Positions 18,801-27,714 of a DNA stretch of 28,332 nt are shown one piece after another. The stretch spans positions 1-28,332 of the forward strand of contig JWZX01002934.1 of NCBI GenBank assembly GCA_001275005.1. Reading direction: 5' to 3'. Within the stretch, counting starts at the first letter, position 1. Each line of letters begins with the position of its first letter. Position numbers and translations under genes: made by a program. The DNA is from Chrysochromulina tobinii. Taxonomy: Eukaryota; Haptophyta; Prymnesiales; Chrysochromulinaceae. Below the pieces are notes generated by a model. That model searched no databases. It was not told the DNA's origin and was given only the letters and a program-made list of their open reading frames with translations.

Positions 18801-20874
18801 TTGGTCCAGCTGTAGCTTGTCTCCTCAAGCAACGCCACCGCGTCCGCGCGAGCGTCGTGTTGAGCGTCGTCTCCGGGGGCAGTGCGCGTTGTCGTGGCAC
18901 GCGACCCAGCGGCGCGCGCGGTGCCGGCGCTCAACTCGCCCACAGTGCCGTCCTCGATGAAGACGGGCGTGTCGGAATCGTCCGCAAACGAGCTGAGCAC
19001 GATGGCAATGAGCAGGTTGATGAGCAGGTAGCGACCAATGACCACGACGAAGATGAAGAAGAAGACGGCGGGCAGCCCAACGGCGCCGACCGCGGGCACC
19101 ATCGCATCGACCCACTCGCCGGTGAAGAGCACGAAGACCGACGAGAGCGCAGGGACGAAGTAGTCAAAGTGGTACCGTGGCTCCTCCATGAGCCTTGGGT
19201 CGGGGCAGCGGCCTTGCAGGCAGGGCTCGGTCGAGTAGCCGGTCTGCGGGTTGTACATGCCGCCAAAGAGCTGCATTGCGAGGAGCGCAAAGATGAACAT
19301 GAAGAGGAGCATGAGAAGAAAGAGGTTGGCCATCGCCGGGATCGACTTGACGAAGGTCGACACGATCTTGTACAGCCCCTTCCACGAGCGCATGAGACGC
19401 AGCATACGTGCCACGCGCAGCATCCGCAAGATCCGCAGGAACGACAGGTTCATGCCCGAGTCGGCGAAGAGCGCCGAGAGCACCATCTCGAAGAACGAGA
19501 TTGAGACGATCGTGCCATCGAGCCGGTTCCAACCGTCGCGCCAGTAGCCCTCGCACCCGAGCCCATAGAGTTTCAGGGCCATCTCACCGATGAAGATCCA
19601 CGTGATGGTGGTTGAGAGATCGTCGAGCCGCGAGGCGTACTCAGCGCTCATTCCCTCATAGGGCATGGTCATCAAGACGAGGTTGATGACCACGAGCACC
19701 GTCGCGACCAGACCGGAGCCATCGGAGCTCATAATCTCCGCGAGCCTGTGCCGGAACGTTCCAGAAACTGGGGCGCAGCCGACGCACGTGGCAGACGCAT
19801 CGTCGGGCGCTGTGAACTGCTGCTGCTGCTGCTGCTCCCAGAGCGACATCGCGGCCGCCCCCTTCTCCTCGTCGGTGACGATCGCGTCCGAGGATGTCGC
19901 GCTCGGAAGGAGAAGCGCCTGGGCCGCGTCCGCCTCGTCGCTGTGCACCTGTGAGTCGGTGGCCGACGGTGCAGGTAGCGACTGCGACTGGCCCAAGGCC
20001 GCTGCCTTGCTCTGCTCCTCGGCAGGCGCCTCCAGGTCGAGGGCGCGCCTGGGCCATGCCGCCGCGCCCTCCTCCTCCTCCTCCTCCACTGGCGCGAGCT
20101 TCATCGGCGAGTCGCTAAAGTTGCGCTCGCGCGCCAGCTGCAATGCGCCCACCTCGGCGAGTTGCTCGGTGAGTAGCCGCTGTGCGTATTGCTCTGCCTC
20201 GAGCTCCGCCTGCTGTGCCGAGTGCTCTTCGAAGACGACAGCAAGGAAGAGGTTGATCACGAAGAAGCCGCCGAGCGCGACGAAGGCTACAAAGTAGAGG
20301 ACCACGTAGGGCGAGAGCGCGACCATCAGGCTGTACATGACCTCCGTCCAGTCATCGAAGGTGACGCACTGCAACAGCGTGACGAAGGCGAGGCCCACGT
20401 TATCAAAGGACATGAGGCCCTCGTTTGGGGTGCGCTGAAAGTAGGCGCAGCGGCCACCCGGGCCACCCGCCGCCACCGCGCACGTGTCCTCATCGGCTGA
20501 TGGGTTGCATGCAATGCCTGTGTCCCACGGCGCCTCTGAGTGCCTTTCGCGCCAAGAGTCGCTGTCGTCGCCCTTGAGTGCTCGGCTCATTAGCATGCGC
20601 AGCCCGAGCGCGTCGCTCGCAACGGCGTTGCTGCTGCTGCTGCTGCCGCTGCTGCTGACGCTGCTGTTCTCGGCTCCACCATAAGCCGCGGTGCTGCCGG
20701 CGACGAGCTGCAGCTGGCGGCGATCGATGACGAGCTCGCCCCCAAGGATAGGGTGCCCTGCCAGCTCGACAAAGCCCGGCTGTGCGCAGCTGCGAGCGAC
20801 AGAGCGCAAGCGAGGAGAAGGAGAAGGGTCGTCAGCGGAGTCGCGGAGGAATGACTGCAATGCGAGGCATGGGC

Positions 20875-20905
<31 letters not shown>

Positions 20906-21765
20906 GCGGCGGCGGCGGCGGCAGCAGCAACGGCAGCGAAGGAAGCGGCAGCGGTGGCAGTGGCGGGCGACAGTGGCGGACGGCACACTCACCGATAGTG
21001 CAGCATCCCCTTGAAGATCTCAACGCCCACGACGGCGAAGACGAGGAAGATGAACCCGCAGAGGGCGCCCACGTTCGCGACGCGGGGCAACGAGGATATG
21101 ATGGAATGTACGAGGGCAGGCATGCCCGGTAGTCGCTTGAGCGCGCGCAGCGGGCGCAGCGCGCGGAAGGCGCGTAGCACAGAATATTGGGCAAACGAGT
21201 GCACGAGGATCGGGATCCACGCGAGCACCACCACCACGAAGTCTATCTGGCACCAAGGGTCGCGCAGGTACGCGTGCTTGTTGAAGAAGAAGCCGTACGC
21301 GACCACCTTGGCCAGCAGCTCGACAGTGAAGACGCCGAGAAAGAACCACTCGCAAACGTCGAGTAGGGCCGCCTTCCACGTTCCCGACGGGTCGAGCGGG
21401 GACTCCCACGCCATCGTCACGCAGTTCATCAGGATGACAAACAGGATGACTGAGTCGAAGAAGGGCGCTTCGACAAAGAAGATGGCAGCGCGGCGCGGCT
21501 GGTGGTGCGGCCGCAAGCAGCAGAGGGAGGTGCTAACATACAAGCGCTTGCTTGGCCCCATTACCTCGAGCGCGGGAGGGTCCTCGAGCAGTGCTGATAG
21601 CGGCGGCGGCTGCTTTACCTTGAGTGCCGCATCGACTCCCGAGTCAAACAGCATCGCAGTGTCGATTGCTGCGGGATTTTTATCCGGTCTCCGCGTAGCC
21701 AAGACCGACGCAACAAGCCGCTGGGCCTTTTCCCGTGCCTGCTCCTTCTGCGAGCTCCCTAACAT
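15803..21765 (-). CDS. Four-domain voltage-gated cation (Cav/Nav-like) channel
   Basis: A pore-forming alpha subunit of about 1,919 residues in two exons: 20993-21765 and 15803-20789. The 203-nt intron (CG|GTGAGT to CTCGCAG) joins GMLHY-R-CAQPGF in frame, right at the domain I S5-pore junction. Each domain has six membrane segments with an Arg-rich S4: LRAFRALRPLRALKRL (I), LRILRMLRVARMLRLMR (II), LRVLRVLRPLRLVSR (III), LRTLRVLRIVRILRLLR (IV). Pore-loop filters are TFDDW (I, Asp~403), TGEW (II, Glu~816), TGDSW (III, Asp~1178) and TGDAW (IV, Asp~1473). This acidic D-E-D-D ring lacks the domain III Lys of animal Nav channels, so calcium or mixed cation permeation is inferred. The post-IV tail (FREAWGRFDPDADFYIRVEE) resembles the Cav EF-hand region. 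Extras: a poly-Gly run in the domain III pore region and REGRTPRE repeats near the C-terminus. The open frame reaches a TTG at 21915; in-frame ATGs at 21894, 21861 and 21765 compete, so the start is uncertain. Confidence 0.9.
16150..16250 (-). repeat. REGRTPRE coding repeat in the channel tail
   Basis: The channel's C-terminal tail contains several copies of an eight-residue motif around REGRTPRE, with one variant GFSF insert. In DNA, the 18-mer GAGGGGTCCGACCCTCCC recurs. Thr-Pro sites with flanking Arg would suit proline-directed phosphorylation (inference). Confidence 0.75.
20790..20992 (-). other. Channel intron 1 (203 nt) with GCC repeats
   Basis: On the minus strand it starts GTGAGTGTGCC and ends GTCGCTCGCAG. 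The interior is a GCC/GCCACC trinucleotide tract (about 20868-20921) plus CT-rich sequence near the acceptor. A different acceptor after GCATTGCAG (ending near 20855) would break the frame. Confidence 0.8.
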
Positions 21766-22009
21766 CGTCACGCAGGACAGTTTGGACGGCTCGAATCGCG
21801 CAAGAAATCGAGCGCCAGGAAGTGTGAAGAATTTACCTGACTGAAGTACATTGTATTGCATGAAAATGCAGTATCTTCTGGCAGTCTTCTGCATGGTTTC
21901 TACGGTCGATTCCAAATTCCGCCGACGGGCCGTCGACGCCCGCTAGGATCCTAGACCCGTGTGTCGCACGAAGCGCGCGGTTGTCCACGAGCTGTCCCCA
22001 AGTGTGACA
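21766..22009. promoter_or_regulatory. Divergent promoter, channel / mucin-like gene
   Basis: About 244 bp between the chosen start codons. On the minus strand TCAG|GTAAAT (near 21834-21840) is a possible splice donor, which would put the upstream in-frame ATGs of the channel in a separate 5' exon. Confidence 0.4.
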
Positions 22010-24640
22010 ATGCCGCCCTGTCGGCTGAAGATCCAATTTTGGTTCGTAGTCCTCGGCGCCACGAGATGCGTCGCCCAGAACAGCAGCAGCAGCAGCAGTG
22101 GCAGCAGCGCCTCCTCGGTCAGCAGCGGCGCAGCCATCGATATCGCAATGGAGGCTGTCTCAGTCGTGACCAGCTCGAGCAACGTCTCTGGCTCGCTCAA
22201 AGCCGCGGCAGTGGAGGTTGAGGCCTCGACGGCAGAGGCGACGGTACTTCCCGCCAAGTCTTCGCTGCCCGCCCCCAACTCCGCGCCACTCGCCACTTCT
22301 GCCGACTCCATGCCACCAGCCATCTCCACTCCTCTGGCTGCTGGCGCCGCCACCGCCACCTCCGCGCCTCCTTCCACCACTCAGGCCCAGTGCCTGAGCA
22401 TGCAGCTGTGCAAGCCCGGGGCGTGCTCCCTGGCGGAATGCGCCGGCTGCCCTGCGTGTCAGTCGGCCTCGGCCACCACAAATGCCGCGGAAACTGAGCT
22501 GATGAGCCCACCGCTGCACGCCAACGCCACATCCACGCCCGTGCAAGCTGCTGCTGCTCTGCCATCCGCCACCAACACAGCCACCGCCGCTCCGGCTGTG
22601 CCGGTCGCCACGGCCGCCGCCACCGCCGCCACCGCCGCCACCGCCGCCACCGCTGACACCGCTGACACCGCTGACACCGCTGCCACCGCTGCCACCGCCG
22701 CCACCGCCGCCACCGCCGCCACCGCAGCCAATGTTGCGGCTCCGGCTACGAGCTTGCTCGCTGCCACAAAGCCCGACGCCGGGAATGGCACCAGAGCGGC
22801 AGCGGCCCCAACTGTCCCAGCGGCCCCCGCTGTGGCCGCGACCGTGGCCACTGTCCCCGCTACGGCGGCTTCGAATACCAACGCCACTCCCCTCGCCGAC
22901 GTCGCTGCCACGCCCGTCGCGGCCACGCCCGTCGCGGCCACGCCCGCCGTCACAGCCTCACGCCCGCCATCCCCGTGCTCAGCCGCATGCAGCGATGAGT
23001 TCAGCAAGGGGTGTATGGGCAGGTACACCTACGCAGAGTGCCGCGCCAGTCTGGACAAGGGCATCGCGCCGCTCGGAAAGCATTGCGTGTCAGGATGCAC
23101 CGACACCGCTGAGATGGCGGCTGCGCAAAACGTCACAGCTGCGCCAGTCGGTCGTCCGAACGAAGTGGTTCGACGGTGGCCTGGTTGGGAAGTGGACGGC
23201 GGCAACAGCAGCAGCGGCAACAGCAGCGGCAACAGCGGCGGCAACGAGAACGGCACACTCCGAACTCCATCCTCATCCAGTGTGAAGGAGGCACCGCCGC
23301 TGACGAAACTGCCACAGCTGGGTGTGGATCCTTCACACTCATCCTCATCCAGAGCGGCAGCGGCCCCAACTGTCCCAGCGGCCCCCGCTGTGGCCGCGAC
23401 CGTAGCCACTGTCCCCGTTACGGCGGCTTCGAATACCAACGCCACTCCCCTCGCCGACGTCGCTGCCACGTCCGTCGCTGCCACGCCCGTCGCGGCCACG
23501 CCCGTCGCGGCCACGCCCGTCGCGGCCACGCCCGTCGCGACCACGGTCGTCGCAGCCACGGTCGTCGCGGCCACACCTGCCGTGAGCGAGCCTCCTCCGC
23601 CGACATCATCGCTGACCGCGCCACCGTCGCCGTCGCCGTCGCCATCGACTCACTCGTCGGAGGCGGCACCGCTTCTGGACTCGCCGCCGCCGCCGTCGCC
23701 GACGCCCCGTCCGTCACCGTCGCCGCCACTGTCGCCGCCGCCGCAGCCTCCTTCGCCCGAGCCGGCGGTGGAGCGACCTCGGGTGCTCGGGTTCCGTCGT
23801 CGACGCCGCCGCCGAGACGAAGCGACCCGAGGAGACGATGGTGTCGACTCGCCCGAGCCCGCAGGCACCAACGGCAAGAGCAGCAGCATCACCACGACCG
23901 CCGCCGCCGCCGCCACCGCCACCGCCTCCATCATTCCCAGCAGCAGCAGTAGCAGCACCAGCACCAGCACCAGCACCAGCACCAGCACCAGCACCAGCAC
24001 TAGCAGTGGCGACGGCGGCAGCGGCAGCAGCAGCAGCAGCGGCAGCCCAAGTGTGGCGGCGCTCACGCGCAGCGGTTGGACATCCACTACCGGCGCCGCC
24101 GCCGAGGCCGCCGCGGTCGCCGCGCCGCCCCGCGCCTCGTCGATGCCCTCGTACTGGCTAGCGTGTGGGCTGCTTGCTTGCTTGGGCCTATACTTCCGCC
24201 GGCCACTCGGCGTGTGCGTGGCGCGCGTGCGTCGACTGCCTGAGACGGCCGCCTCGATTCAGCATCATATTAGCCGGCGCTATGAGGCGGAGGGCGGTGA
24301 GCTGCAGGGCCTGCGTGCGGCCGACGCTCTCGCTGACGAGAGCGCGGAGGTAGCGCCCACCCCGAAGGGCGTGGGCGTCGTGCGCAGCGGCACCACAAGC
24401 AGCGGCGGCAGCGCCAGCGTGCTTCGGCGCGGCAGCAGTGCTGCGGCCGGCGGCGCGCTCGTGGTCGCGGCGGAGCTCGCGCTGCCCGACCTCGGCGCGG
24501 CGGGCGGATGGGATCACGACATCGACCCAATTGACAGTTCGACAACGGATGGATGGGGCGACAAGTGGGGCGACGATGACGGGTGGGACCAGCCCAAGTT
24601 GCCGGACGTGTCCTCTGGCGGCGGTAATATCCCTAAGTGA
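22010..24640 (+). CDS. Mucin/extensin-like type I membrane protein
   Basis: An 876-residue protein not matched to a named family. The open frame begins at a GTG (21959), so I used the ATG at 22010, which directly opens a signal peptide (MPPCRLKIQFWFVVLGATR, cleaved near CVAQ). The ectodomain is Ala/Thr/Ser/Pro-rich with many Asn-x-Thr/Ser sites. It has ATAATA and DTADTA repeats, VAATP pentapeptide arrays, a Pro-rich SPPPPSP-type stretch resembling pherophorin/extensin modules, and TSTSTS and SSSS runs. Two Cys-rich islands, QLCKPGACSLAECAGCPAC and a second with CSAACSDEFSKGCMG to HCVSGC, break up the mucin-like sequence. A single span follows (YWLACGLLACLGLYF, about residues 714-728), then a basic stop-transfer and a cytoplasmic tail ending in acidic Trp-rich sequence. 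A heavily O-glycosylated surface protein is inferred. A ~130-bp internal duplication is visible. Confidence 0.75.
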   Translation: MPPCRLKIQFWFVVLGATRCVAQNSSSSSSGSSASSVSSGAAIDIAMEAVSVVTSSSNVSGSLKAAAVEVEASTAEATVLPAKSSLPAPNSAPLATSADSMPPAISTPLAAGAATATSAPPSTTQAQCLSMQLCKPGACSLAECAGCPACQSASATTNAAETELMSPPLHANATSTPVQAAAALPSATNTATAAPAVPVATAAATAATAATAATADTADTADTAATAATAATAATAATAANVAAPATSLLAATKPDAGNGTRAAAAPTVPAAPAVAATVATVPATAASNTNATPLADVAATPVAATPVAATPAVTASRPPSPCSAACSDEFSKGCMGRYTYAECRASLDKGIAPLGKHCVSGCTDTAEMAAAQNVTAAPVGRPNEVVRRWPGWEVDGGNSSSGNSSGNSGGNENGTLRTPSSSSVKEAPPLTKLPQLGVDPSHSSSSRAAAAPTVPAAPAVAATVATVPVTAASNTNATPLADVAATSVAATPVAATPVAATPVAATPVATTVVAATVVAATPAVSEPPPPTSSLTAPPSPSPSPSTHSSEAAPLLDSPPPPSPTPRPSPSPPLSPPPQPPSPEPAVERPRVLGFRRRRRRRDEATRGDDGVDSPEPAGTNGKSSSITTTAAAAATATASIIPSSSSSSTSTSTSTSTSTSTSTSSGDGGSGSSSSSGSPSVAALTRSGWTSTTGAAAEAAAVAAPPRASSMPSYWLACGLLACLGLYFRRPLGVCVARVRRLPETAASIQHHISRRYEAEGGELQGLRAADALADESAEVAPTPKGVGVVRSGTTSSGGSASVLRRGSSAAAGGALVVAAELALPDLGAAGGWDHDIDPIDSSTTDGWGDKWGDDDGWDQPKLPDVSSGGGNIPK
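22611..22732 (+). repeat. GCCACC/GCTGACACC coding minisatellite
   Basis: Array of 9-bp units GCCACCGCC and GCTGACACC encoding ATA and DTA tripeptides in the mucin-like protein. Confidence 0.9.
22791..22920 (+). repeat. Internal duplication in mucin-like gene, copy 1
   Basis: About 130 bp, from CCAGAGCGGCAGCGGCCCC onward, repeated at 23349-23478 with very few mismatches at an offset of 558 bp. It encodes the RAAAAPTVPAAPAVAATVAT block. Confidence 0.9.
23349..23478 (+). repeat. Internal duplication in mucin-like gene, copy 2
   Basis: Second copy of 22791-22920, followed by a longer 15-bp array (GTCGCGGCCACGCCC, the VAATP pentapeptide) than in copy 1. Confidence 0.9.
23935..24035 (+). repeat. 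AGCACC hexanucleotide / AGC run
   Basis: Simple repeat encoding a (Thr-Ser)n tract and serine runs within the mucin-like ectodomain. Confidence 0.9.
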
Positions 24641-25180
24641 CCGGACAGGGAGAGGTGGAGAATCGAGACTGCAGAGATCTCTTGACGCTCGTGCATGCGA
24701 TGGGCACCGAGATCTTAACACCGTCGATCCCCAGAGACCAGAGCGCGTGGAGCCTTCCGGGGGGACGCGGTAACTAAGTGAGTCTTCAGGTCTTTTTGCT
24801 TTTCGAATTCGTCGGTTACCCGTGCCCGTGCGGTTTACACCACTCCCGCGGGCCACCGCGTGCTCGGTCGTGCGTCTGTCTCTGTGGGCGCGTGCGGTGC
24901 GCTGTCGGGTCTGAGACAAATCCGATCAGACGTGTGGACCCCGGACCGTGCGCGCGCGCCGGCGGACGACGCGCCGCGGGAGACGGGGGAGCCGCGGTGG
25001 ATTCGCACATACTCCCCCATGCCATGGACAGCTGATGCCAGATGCCAGAGTGGAGACGCTCCACGTCTGGCGGCCACCGATGTGGCGGCCAGTCAACACG
25101 TGCCCCTCTGTGTCAGACATGCGACCTGCAGTACACCCCTACACCCGCCGCGATAAGGAGCCGGTCGGCTCGACGAAGAG
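24641..25180. other. Convergent intergenic region
   Basis: About 540 bp between the 3' ends of the mucin-like gene and the light-harvesting gene. No protein-like frame or RNA gene is recognised. Confidence 0.4.
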
Positions 25181-25313
25181 CCCAGATCGTGCCCAGATCG
25201 TGGCGTGCCTAGATCGAGCCCAGATCGAGCCCAGATCGAGCCCAGATCGAGCCCAGATCGTGCCCAGATCGTGCCCAGATCGTGCCCAGATCGTGGCGTG
25301 CCTAGATCGTGCC
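25181..25313. repeat. 11-bp minisatellite at the 3' end of the LHC gene
   Basis: Tandem units of AGCCCAGATCG / TGCCCAGATCG (period 11, about ten units), with a variant block CGTGGCGTGCCTAGATCG near each end (25198 and 25290). The right-hand variant block contains the stop codon of the light-harvesting gene (CTA at 25302-25304, TAG on the minus strand). Confidence 0.9.
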
Positions 25314-26195
25314 CCACGGGCCCACCCACGCGAGCATCTCTTTGACGAGGGGAACGGACGCAGCATCGCCAGCGGCCCACGGCGCCATGCACTCGCCACT
25401 GTACGGCGCGATCTTTCCCGCCAGAGCTGGGACGGAGCCAGGCACCTTGGCCTCAGAGACGAAGGCCATGATGCCAAGCTGCGCGAGACGGCCGTTGTTG
25501 AGTTCGACCAGCAGACCGCGCTGCTTCTGCTCGGGGGTCTTGTTCTTCGAGAAGCCAAAGGGGTCGAAGAGGTCGAGGGGCGGGTGGCCAATCTCCGAGC
25601 GGATCGGCGCGAAGGACGGGAACGCGCCCGGCTTGCCACCCTTCATGTAGTGCTTGTCCATCGCGCACTCGCTCCAGAGCTCGAGGAAAGCGATGAGGAA
25701 GAAAATCTGCCACTTGGAGTTGGTGGGAAGGGCATCCCACTGGGCGGGAGGGCCGCCAGCTGCTGCAATCTGGTCGTACGTCACGCCAGAGAGCGTGAGT
25801 GAACCGGGCCAGTGGATGCCATTCGACTGAACGCAGAAGCCGACGAATGCGGCCATCGCAACACGCCCGTGCTTAATCTCGGCGTGGCGCAGCCAGCCGA
25901 TCGAGCCCGCGTTGTCACCACCAACACCGGTCATGCCAGTTCCATCGGCCATCCCGAGCGGGTCCCAGAACTTGACGATGGGGTTGAGCTTGACTGCCAT
26001 CGCCTCGAGGTCGGCCTTCGTCTCCATGACGATGATGCTACGCGGGGCGACTGGCGAGGATACATGTGCGACCGGAGCGAAGGACAGCGAGGCCACAGAG
26101 AGCGACAACATGGCGATAAGAGCGACAATGGCGAGCGTGCAGATTGGAGATTTCGTGTCGTGCGGCAAAATGGCCAAATTACAAATTAAGTCCAT
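25302..26195 (-). CDS. Fucoxanthin chlorophyll a/c-type light-harvesting protein
   Basis: A 297-residue antenna protein of the LHC superfamily (FCP/Lhcf-like). Helix 1 carries WLRHAEIKHGRVAMAAFVGF (101-120) with ligands Glu106/His109/Arg111. Helix 3 carries LVELNNGRLAQLGIMAFVSE with the matching Glu/Asn/Arg set. The WQIFFLIAFLELWSECAM stretch is helix 2. These bind chlorophyll a/c and carotenoid in the thylakoid. The N-terminus has a signal peptide (CTLAIVALIAMLSLSVASLS) followed by FAPVAHVSSPVAPRS, the ASAFAP-type junction and transit-like segment expected for a plastid with extra membranes. The frame opens at a TTG (26204), so I took the ATG at 26195; a later Met at residue 30 would remove most of the signal peptide. 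On the minus strand ACTTTATAATTTTTG at about 26269-26283 is a possible TATA element. The central insertion is longer than in minimal FCPs. Confidence 0.93.
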   Translation of the reverse strand: MDLICNLAILPHDTKSPICTLAIVALIAMLSLSVASLSFAPVAHVSSPVAPRSIIVMETKADLEAMAVKLNPIVKFWDPLGMADGTGMTGVGGDNAGSIGWLRHAEIKHGRVAMAAFVGFCVQSNGIHWPGSLTLSGVTYDQIAAAGGPPAQWDALPTNSKWQIFFLIAFLELWSECAMDKHYMKGGKPGAFPSFAPIRSEIGHPPLDLFDPFGFSKNKTPEQKQRGLLVELNNGRLAQLGIMAFVSEAKVPGSVPALAGKIAPYSGECMAPWAAGDAASVPLVKEMLAWVGPWGTI

Positions 26196-27039
26196 TTCGT
26201 CCAAATCAATGAAATTTCGTCAGACCCTCCGTACAAGTCGATTACCCCTTGCCTATAGCTCGTGGCAAAAATTATAAAGTTCCGCGCCCCGTTCACTAAT
26301 TGGGGGTCCGGGGGGCTATGCGACCAACTCCTACAGCCACCCAAATTTGTTTCCCTTGGCCCCTAGCAGCGTTCGATGGAACTTGGACACGTTTTCCCGG
26401 TCACCTTCGGCGCGGCCGTGAGGGGCATTGGCGGCATGCCGGATCGCTAACGACGGCGGTTCCCGCTGCTCTGGTGCTGCCTCGCAGCGGCTCTTCAGTC
26501 GACGTCGACATTCTCGTGCGACAAGACATCACCAACGCGCACGCGAAAAAGCTCTTTTTGCAAAAGTGTCCAAATTTGCCACTCGGCTACGAGTGCATAG
26601 CTGGGCGTGCCGAGCATGTCGAGGCGCTCTCCCTCCGTACCCACCGACCCCACAGACTGGTGTCGGGGAGGTTGGGAAGCGGACTCCGGTGGGGGACTGA
26701 TAGTCATGTGACCACGAACCCTCTTGTACTGAAGAGTGAAGACTCGGACCCTGTGGACACACGGTCACGGACATGTGGTGTTGTACCTGTTTTCGGCCGA
26801 CGGCCGTACCGGTACATACCCGTAGTTGGTTGCGTCCCGCTTTGTCACGCTGCGGGCCGGTTGTGCGCCGCGCGCGCTTTGTCAATAGTTCCGAGTAGGG
26901 GGTCGAGAGTGTTCACACACGTTACATGTGTATGAATCCAAGGAGAGGTGGATGCGTTTTGGTGAAAGGGCAATTGCACGTTGTTTGTCCATGTTTTCAT
27001 ATGAATGAACGGAGTGCAGTCGAGAACGGTTCGTTTTTC
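26196..27039. promoter_or_regulatory. Divergent intergenic region, LHC / RBBP9
   Basis: About 840 bp. The LHC side is AT-rich with a TATA-like element near 26275. TACCGGTAC occurs at 26807-26815, about 230 bp before the chosen RBBP9 start. A long open frame on the plus strand (26300-26935) starts at TTG and resembles nothing I know. Confidence 0.45.
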
Positions 27040-27714
27040 ATGCGCGTCGCCATCGTGCCGGGCAACGGCTGCGATGATATTAACGACGCCAACTGGTACG
27101 CATGGCTACAAGATCGGCTTCAAAAATCGGGGCGCTTCACCACTGTGGCGTGCCAGACAATGCCCGACCCACACAAGGCACGAAGGCACATTTGGCTTCC
27201 GTTCATGCTCTCAACACTGGGCTGTTCGGAGCCCGACACCATCCTAGTCGGCCATAGCAGTGGTGCGGTGGCAGCCATGCGTCTCCTCGAGGAGCATCGG
27301 CTCGCGGGCTGTGTGCTGGTGTCTGCGTGCCACACAGATTTGGGACACCCTGGAGAGAGAGCCTCCGGATACTACCCGCCATCGGGTGGAGAATGGCAGT
27401 GGTCACGCATCAAACAAAATGCAGGCGGCAACATTGTCGTGCTGCATTCTGACAACGACCCTTTCATCCCGTTGCCAGAGGCGCAGCACGTGGCATCGAG
27501 CCTCGGCGTCGAGCTGCGTGTGTGCCCCGGCCGATCGCACTTCTTTTCGCCGGGTGAAGAATTGGTTAACGCGTGCATGGCGGTCGCCGACGCGGCTGCC
27601 GCGGCCACTGCGGCCGCGGCGACTGCCGCTCTTGATATCGACGATGGAGCGCAAGACGCCGTGCAAGGCGCCGCCCATGGCGCCGCCGCCGGGAGTCCTC
27701 TGAGCCAGTCCTGA
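27040..27714 (+). CDS. RBBP9: RBBP9-like serine hydrolase (alpha/beta fold)
   Basis: A 224-residue alpha/beta hydrolase of the RBBP9 family. Residues 1-20 (MRVAIVPGNGCDDINDANWY) match the family opening 'VPGNG...WY'. MPDPHKARRHIWLPFM is also diagnostic. The nucleophile elbow is GHSSGA, DNDPF supplies the catalytic Asp and GRSHFF the catalytic His. ERASGYYPP matches the family's 'ERASGYF' segment. Human RBBP9 is a serine hydrolase of about 186 residues with poorly defined substrates. This one has an extra ~40-residue Ala/Asp/Gly-rich C-terminal tail. In-frame ATGs at 26926 and 27001 would add 38 or 13 residues; I chose 27040 because homology starts there, though the mRNA might use an upstream one. 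It is divergent from the LHC gene. Confidence 0.88.
   Translation: MRVAIVPGNGCDDINDANWYAWLQDRLQKSGRFTTVACQTMPDPHKARRHIWLPFMLSTLGCSEPDTILVGHSSGAVAAMRLLEEHRLAGCVLVSACHTDLGHPGERASGYYPPSGGEWQWSRIKQNAGGNIVVLHSDNDPFIPLPEAQHVASSLGVELRVCPGRSHFFSPGEELVNACMAVADAAAAATAAAATAALDIDDGAQDAVQGAAHGAAAGSPLSQS

Noticed and set aside
18608-19504. Plus-strand 298-codon frame opposite the channel
   Set aside because: Glu/Arg/His-rich complement of membrane-segment codons; no domain, and the channel's own frame is continuous here.
21011-21844. Plus-strand frame opposite channel exon 1
   Set aside because: Antisense shadow of the domain I segments of the channel.
21766-21915. Channel N-terminus extended to 21915
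   Set aside because: The first codon is TTG. The in-frame ATGs at 21894 and 21861 precede a possible splice donor, so I did not include this part as certain coding sequence.
24948-25802. Plus-strand frame of 284 codons across the minisatellite and LHC gene
   Set aside because: It crosses the repeat array and runs antisense to a clear light-harvesting protein.
26300-26935. Plus-strand 211-codon frame between the LHC and RBBP9 genes
   Set aside because: It starts at TTG, has no recognisable motif, and lies where both divergent promoters should be.
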